Source of the DNA: Bacteroidales bacterium
GTDB taxonomy: Bacteria > Bacteroidota > Bacteroidia > Bacteroidales > UBA932
NCBI GenBank assembly: GCA_012513425.1
Contig: JAAZCF010000259.1
Location: forward strand, 1-6,557
Direction of reading: 5' to 3'
DNA length: 6,557 nt
Shown here: piece after piece, positions 4,696-6,557 of the stretch
Layout: each line of letters opens with the position of its first letter
How positions within the stretch are numbered: position 1 is the stretch's first letter
Made by a program: the position numbers and the translations under genes
Notes under the pieces: model-generated
The model's database searches: none
What the model was told of the DNA's origin: nothing
Seen by the model: the letters and a program-made list of their open reading frames with translations, nothing else

Positions 4696-5985
4696 ATGAA
4701 TCGTTTAATCTTTATTCCATTATTTATTCTTGTTCTGCTCTCACTCCCGTTGCAAGCACAGCAATGGAACCTGAGGGATTGCATTGATTATGCTTGTGAG
4801 AATAACTTACAGGTCCAAAATGCAAAGCTGGTTCATTCCATCTATGAAGAAAATCTACTACTGGCAAAAGCTCAATTGTTTCCGTCAGTAAATGCAAATT
4901 CATCCCAATCGGTCAGATTTGTGGCAGATAATGATGCTGCTTATAGTGGGTCTTATGCATTACAAAGTGCTATACCAATCTTTGACGGAGGGAAAACTTT
5001 CAAAAATATTCAATTGGCCAATATTGAAGTAAAAGTAGGAAGTCTGGGTACAGAGGCGATAAAAAGAGATATAGAAGTGGCAGTTACTCATGCTTATCTA
5101 AACATATTGTACGCCAGAGAAAATGTAATTTCTGCTGATAATATCTTTCAAACATCCAAAGCTCAGTTTGAAAGAGCAAAAGAGCTATTTGATGAAGGGA
5201 GTGTCAGCTTGAGTGAGTATTTACAATTAGAGTCTCAACTATATGGAGATGAATACAAAATAGTAGTAGCAAAGGCTGCCTTGGCGGAAAATGTGTTGAA
5301 GCTAAAGCAATTGCTTGAACTGGACTACAGAGACGACTTTGAGGTTTGTTTTCCGGAGATAGCAAATGAATATGTGCTCTCATTAGTGCCTAATGTGGAA
5401 GATGTTTATAATCGGTCAAAAGATATGCTGCCCAATATGAAAAGCAGCCGTTTGGGCATAGATAAGGCTGTCATTAATGAAGAAATAGTTGCATCTAACG
5501 CACTCCCCACAATATCCGCTTCAGCATATTTATCATCTATGAGTCTTTCTACATCAAATGAAATTCATTGGAAACAACTGAATGACAATATGGAAGAGGG
5601 CTTGGGTATTTCCATTTCTATTCCGATTACCAACAACAGACAAGTCAAAACGGCAAGGGCAAAGGCAAAAATACAAACACAACAAGCGCTTTTGAGCCAT
5701 TTGAATGAAGCTAAAGAACTATTATCAAATATTGAAGTCCTTTATCAAGAAGTAATATCATCCCAAAGCCGATTTATTGCGGCTCAGAACAAACTGGCAG
5801 CAGCTAATCAAAGCTATAATTTGGTAAATGAAAAGTTCACAGAAGGGATGATCAACCCAATCGAGCTTCTTACTGAAAAGAACACATTAATATCAGCCCA
5901 ACAAGAATTACTTCAAGCCAAATATCAAGCTTTACTATCAATGAAGCTCCTAAATTTCTATCAAGGTCAACCTATTGAATTATAA
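4696..5985 (+). CDS. TolC-family outer-membrane efflux channel
   Basis: The 429-residue precursor is an outer-membrane efflux protein that forms the exit duct of a tripartite pump or exporter. Residues 1-21 (ending SLPLQA) are a Sec signal peptide, with mature QQW at the N-terminus. WNLRDCIDYACENNLQVQ (24-41) is the start of the first OEP repeat, and IPIFDGGK at 93-100 is a typical beta-strand/turn. Long helical stretches at about 105-210 build the periplasmic tunnel. The second repeat follows, with a strand at about 302-312 (ISISIPITNN) and further helices to the end (FTEGMINPIELLTEKN). Two-repeat structure and length are usual for Bacteroidetes TolC proteins, somewhat shorter than E. coli TolC. 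It is the first gene of the operon, 3 nt ahead of the adaptor gene, and probably under the upstream direct repeats. Substrate is not predictable. Confidence 0.93.
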   Translation: MNRLIFIPLFILVLLSLPLQAQQWNLRDCIDYACENNLQVQNAKLVHSIYEENLLLAKAQLFPSVNANSSQSVRFVADNDAAYSGSYALQSAIPIFDGGKTFKNIQLANIEVKVGSLGTEAIKRDIEVAVTHAYLNILYARENVISADNIFQTSKAQFERAKELFDEGSVSLSEYLQLESQLYGDEYKIVVAKAALAENVLKLKQLLELDYRDDFEVCFPEIANEYVLSLVPNVEDVYNRSKDMLPNMKSSRLGIDKAVINEEIVASNALPTISASAYLSSMSLSTSNEIHWKQLNDNMEEGLGISISIPITNNRQVKTARAKAKIQTQQALLSHLNEAKELLSNIEVLYQEVISSQSRFIAAQNKLAAANQSYNLVNEKFTEGMINPIELLTEKNTLISAQQELLQAKYQALLSMKLLNFYQGQPIEL

Positions 5986-5988
5986 ATC

Positions 5989-6557
5989 ATGAAAAAGATA
6001 ATCTTTGTTATGATGGTGTTGACATCATGTGCCGGCCCGTCAAAAAATATATATGAGACAATTCCTCTTGAGAGTGGAGATATCAAAACAATTGTAACAT
6101 CTACCGGGGTTATTGAGCCGATTAATCAAGTGGAGGTTGGTACACAAGTGTCTGGTATTGTTGAAACGTTATACGTGGATTTTAATTCAGTAGTGAAGAA
6201 AGGGCAAATATTGGCAGAAATGGACAAAACAAATCTAATTTCTGACCTAAATTCCAGCACTGCTTTATGCAATCAAGCTGAATTGGAGTTTGATTATCAA
6301 ACCATTAATTACGAAAGAAACACAAGGCTTCACGATAAAGGACTTATTAGCGATATTGATTTTGAGAGCTCACAATATCAATATCAAACCGCTAAGCTTT
6401 CGCTTGAAATACAACGCTCACAGGTCAACAAATCCCAAAGAAATCTAGAATATGCCACAATAACATCACCGATAGATGGCGTCATCCTCAGTAGAGAAGT
6501 TGACGAAGGCCAGACTGTGGCTGCAGGGTTGAACACGCCGACTCTATATACATTAGC
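5989..6557 (+). CDS. macA: MacA-like periplasmic adaptor lipoprotein, N-terminal part (3' end outside window)
   Basis: About 189 codons of a membrane fusion (HlyD/MacA) protein are visible; it bridges an inner-membrane transporter and the TolC channel in the periplasm. MKKIIFVMMVLTSC (1-14) is a lipoprotein signal with lipobox LTSC, so Cys14 should be lipidated. E. coli MacA instead uses a transmembrane anchor. The first half of the lipoyl domain is at about 44-79 (VEVGTQVSGIVETLYV, then VKKGQILAEMD). A coiled-coil hairpin spans about 82-153 with the tip near 114-124. The second lipoyl half is at about 156-189 (TITSPIDGVILSREVDEGQT, then TPTLYTL). The GQTVAAG...TPTLYTLA ending is closer to MacA than to RND adaptors of the AcrA type, so a MacB ABC transporter gene is expected next. 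Start ATG 5989 lies 3 nt after the tolC-type stop. Confidence 0.85.
   Translation, partial: MKKIIFVMMVLTSCAGPSKNIYETIPLESGDIKTIVTSTGVIEPINQVEVGTQVSGIVETLYVDFNSVVKKGQILAEMDKTNLISDLNSSTALCNQAELEFDYQTINYERNTRLHDKGLISDIDFESSQYQYQTAKLSLEIQRSQVNKSQRNLEYATITSPIDGVILSREVDEGQTVAAGLNTPTLYTL

Overview
The window looks like a chromosomal segment from a Bacteroidales bacterium (Bacteroides/Parabacteroides type; genus not resolvable from sequence alone). The grounds are AT-rich DNA, start codons without Shine-Dalgarno sequences but with A-rich upstream bases, promoters of the Bacteroidetes form TTTG-N19/20-TAnnTTTG, and the family variants of the encoded proteins. I see no tRNA, rRNA, insertion sequence or CRISPR array.

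Left part (1-1391): the 3' end of a P2-type calcium-transporting ATPase gene on the + strand converges on the ribosomal protein operon rplU-rpmA on the - strand. Between them (625-808) lie an intrinsic terminator for rpmA and a 116-nt imperfect long hairpin whose - strand ends in a run of eight U. I read the hairpin as a candidate small RNA or dispersed non-coding element, not a gene.

Control region (1392-1597): two divergent promoters physically overlap. The leftward one drives rplU through a leader of about 95 nt containing a multi-part hairpin. The rightward one drives a three-gene run with very short gaps (2 and 10 nt): an archaeal-type AAA/STAND-like ATPase with degenerate Walker motifs, a secreted papain-like (C1B, bleomycin hydrolase/PepC-like) cysteine peptidase, and the phospholipid enzyme phosphatidylserine synthase (pssA). 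The pssA product has Cys in place of the normally conserved Arg of its catalytic signature.

Right part (4587-6557): a tripartite efflux operon begins with a TolC-type outer-membrane channel and, 3 nt later, a MacA-like periplasmic adaptor lipoprotein cut off by the window edge; a MacB-type ABC transporter is expected next. Three perfect 9-bp direct repeats with an exact 21-bp period sit just upstream of this operon's likely promoter and resemble LytTR response-regulator sites. This is the most informative regulatory signal in the window. I found no wholly new multi-gene system; the unusual points are regulatory architecture and altered catalytic residues.
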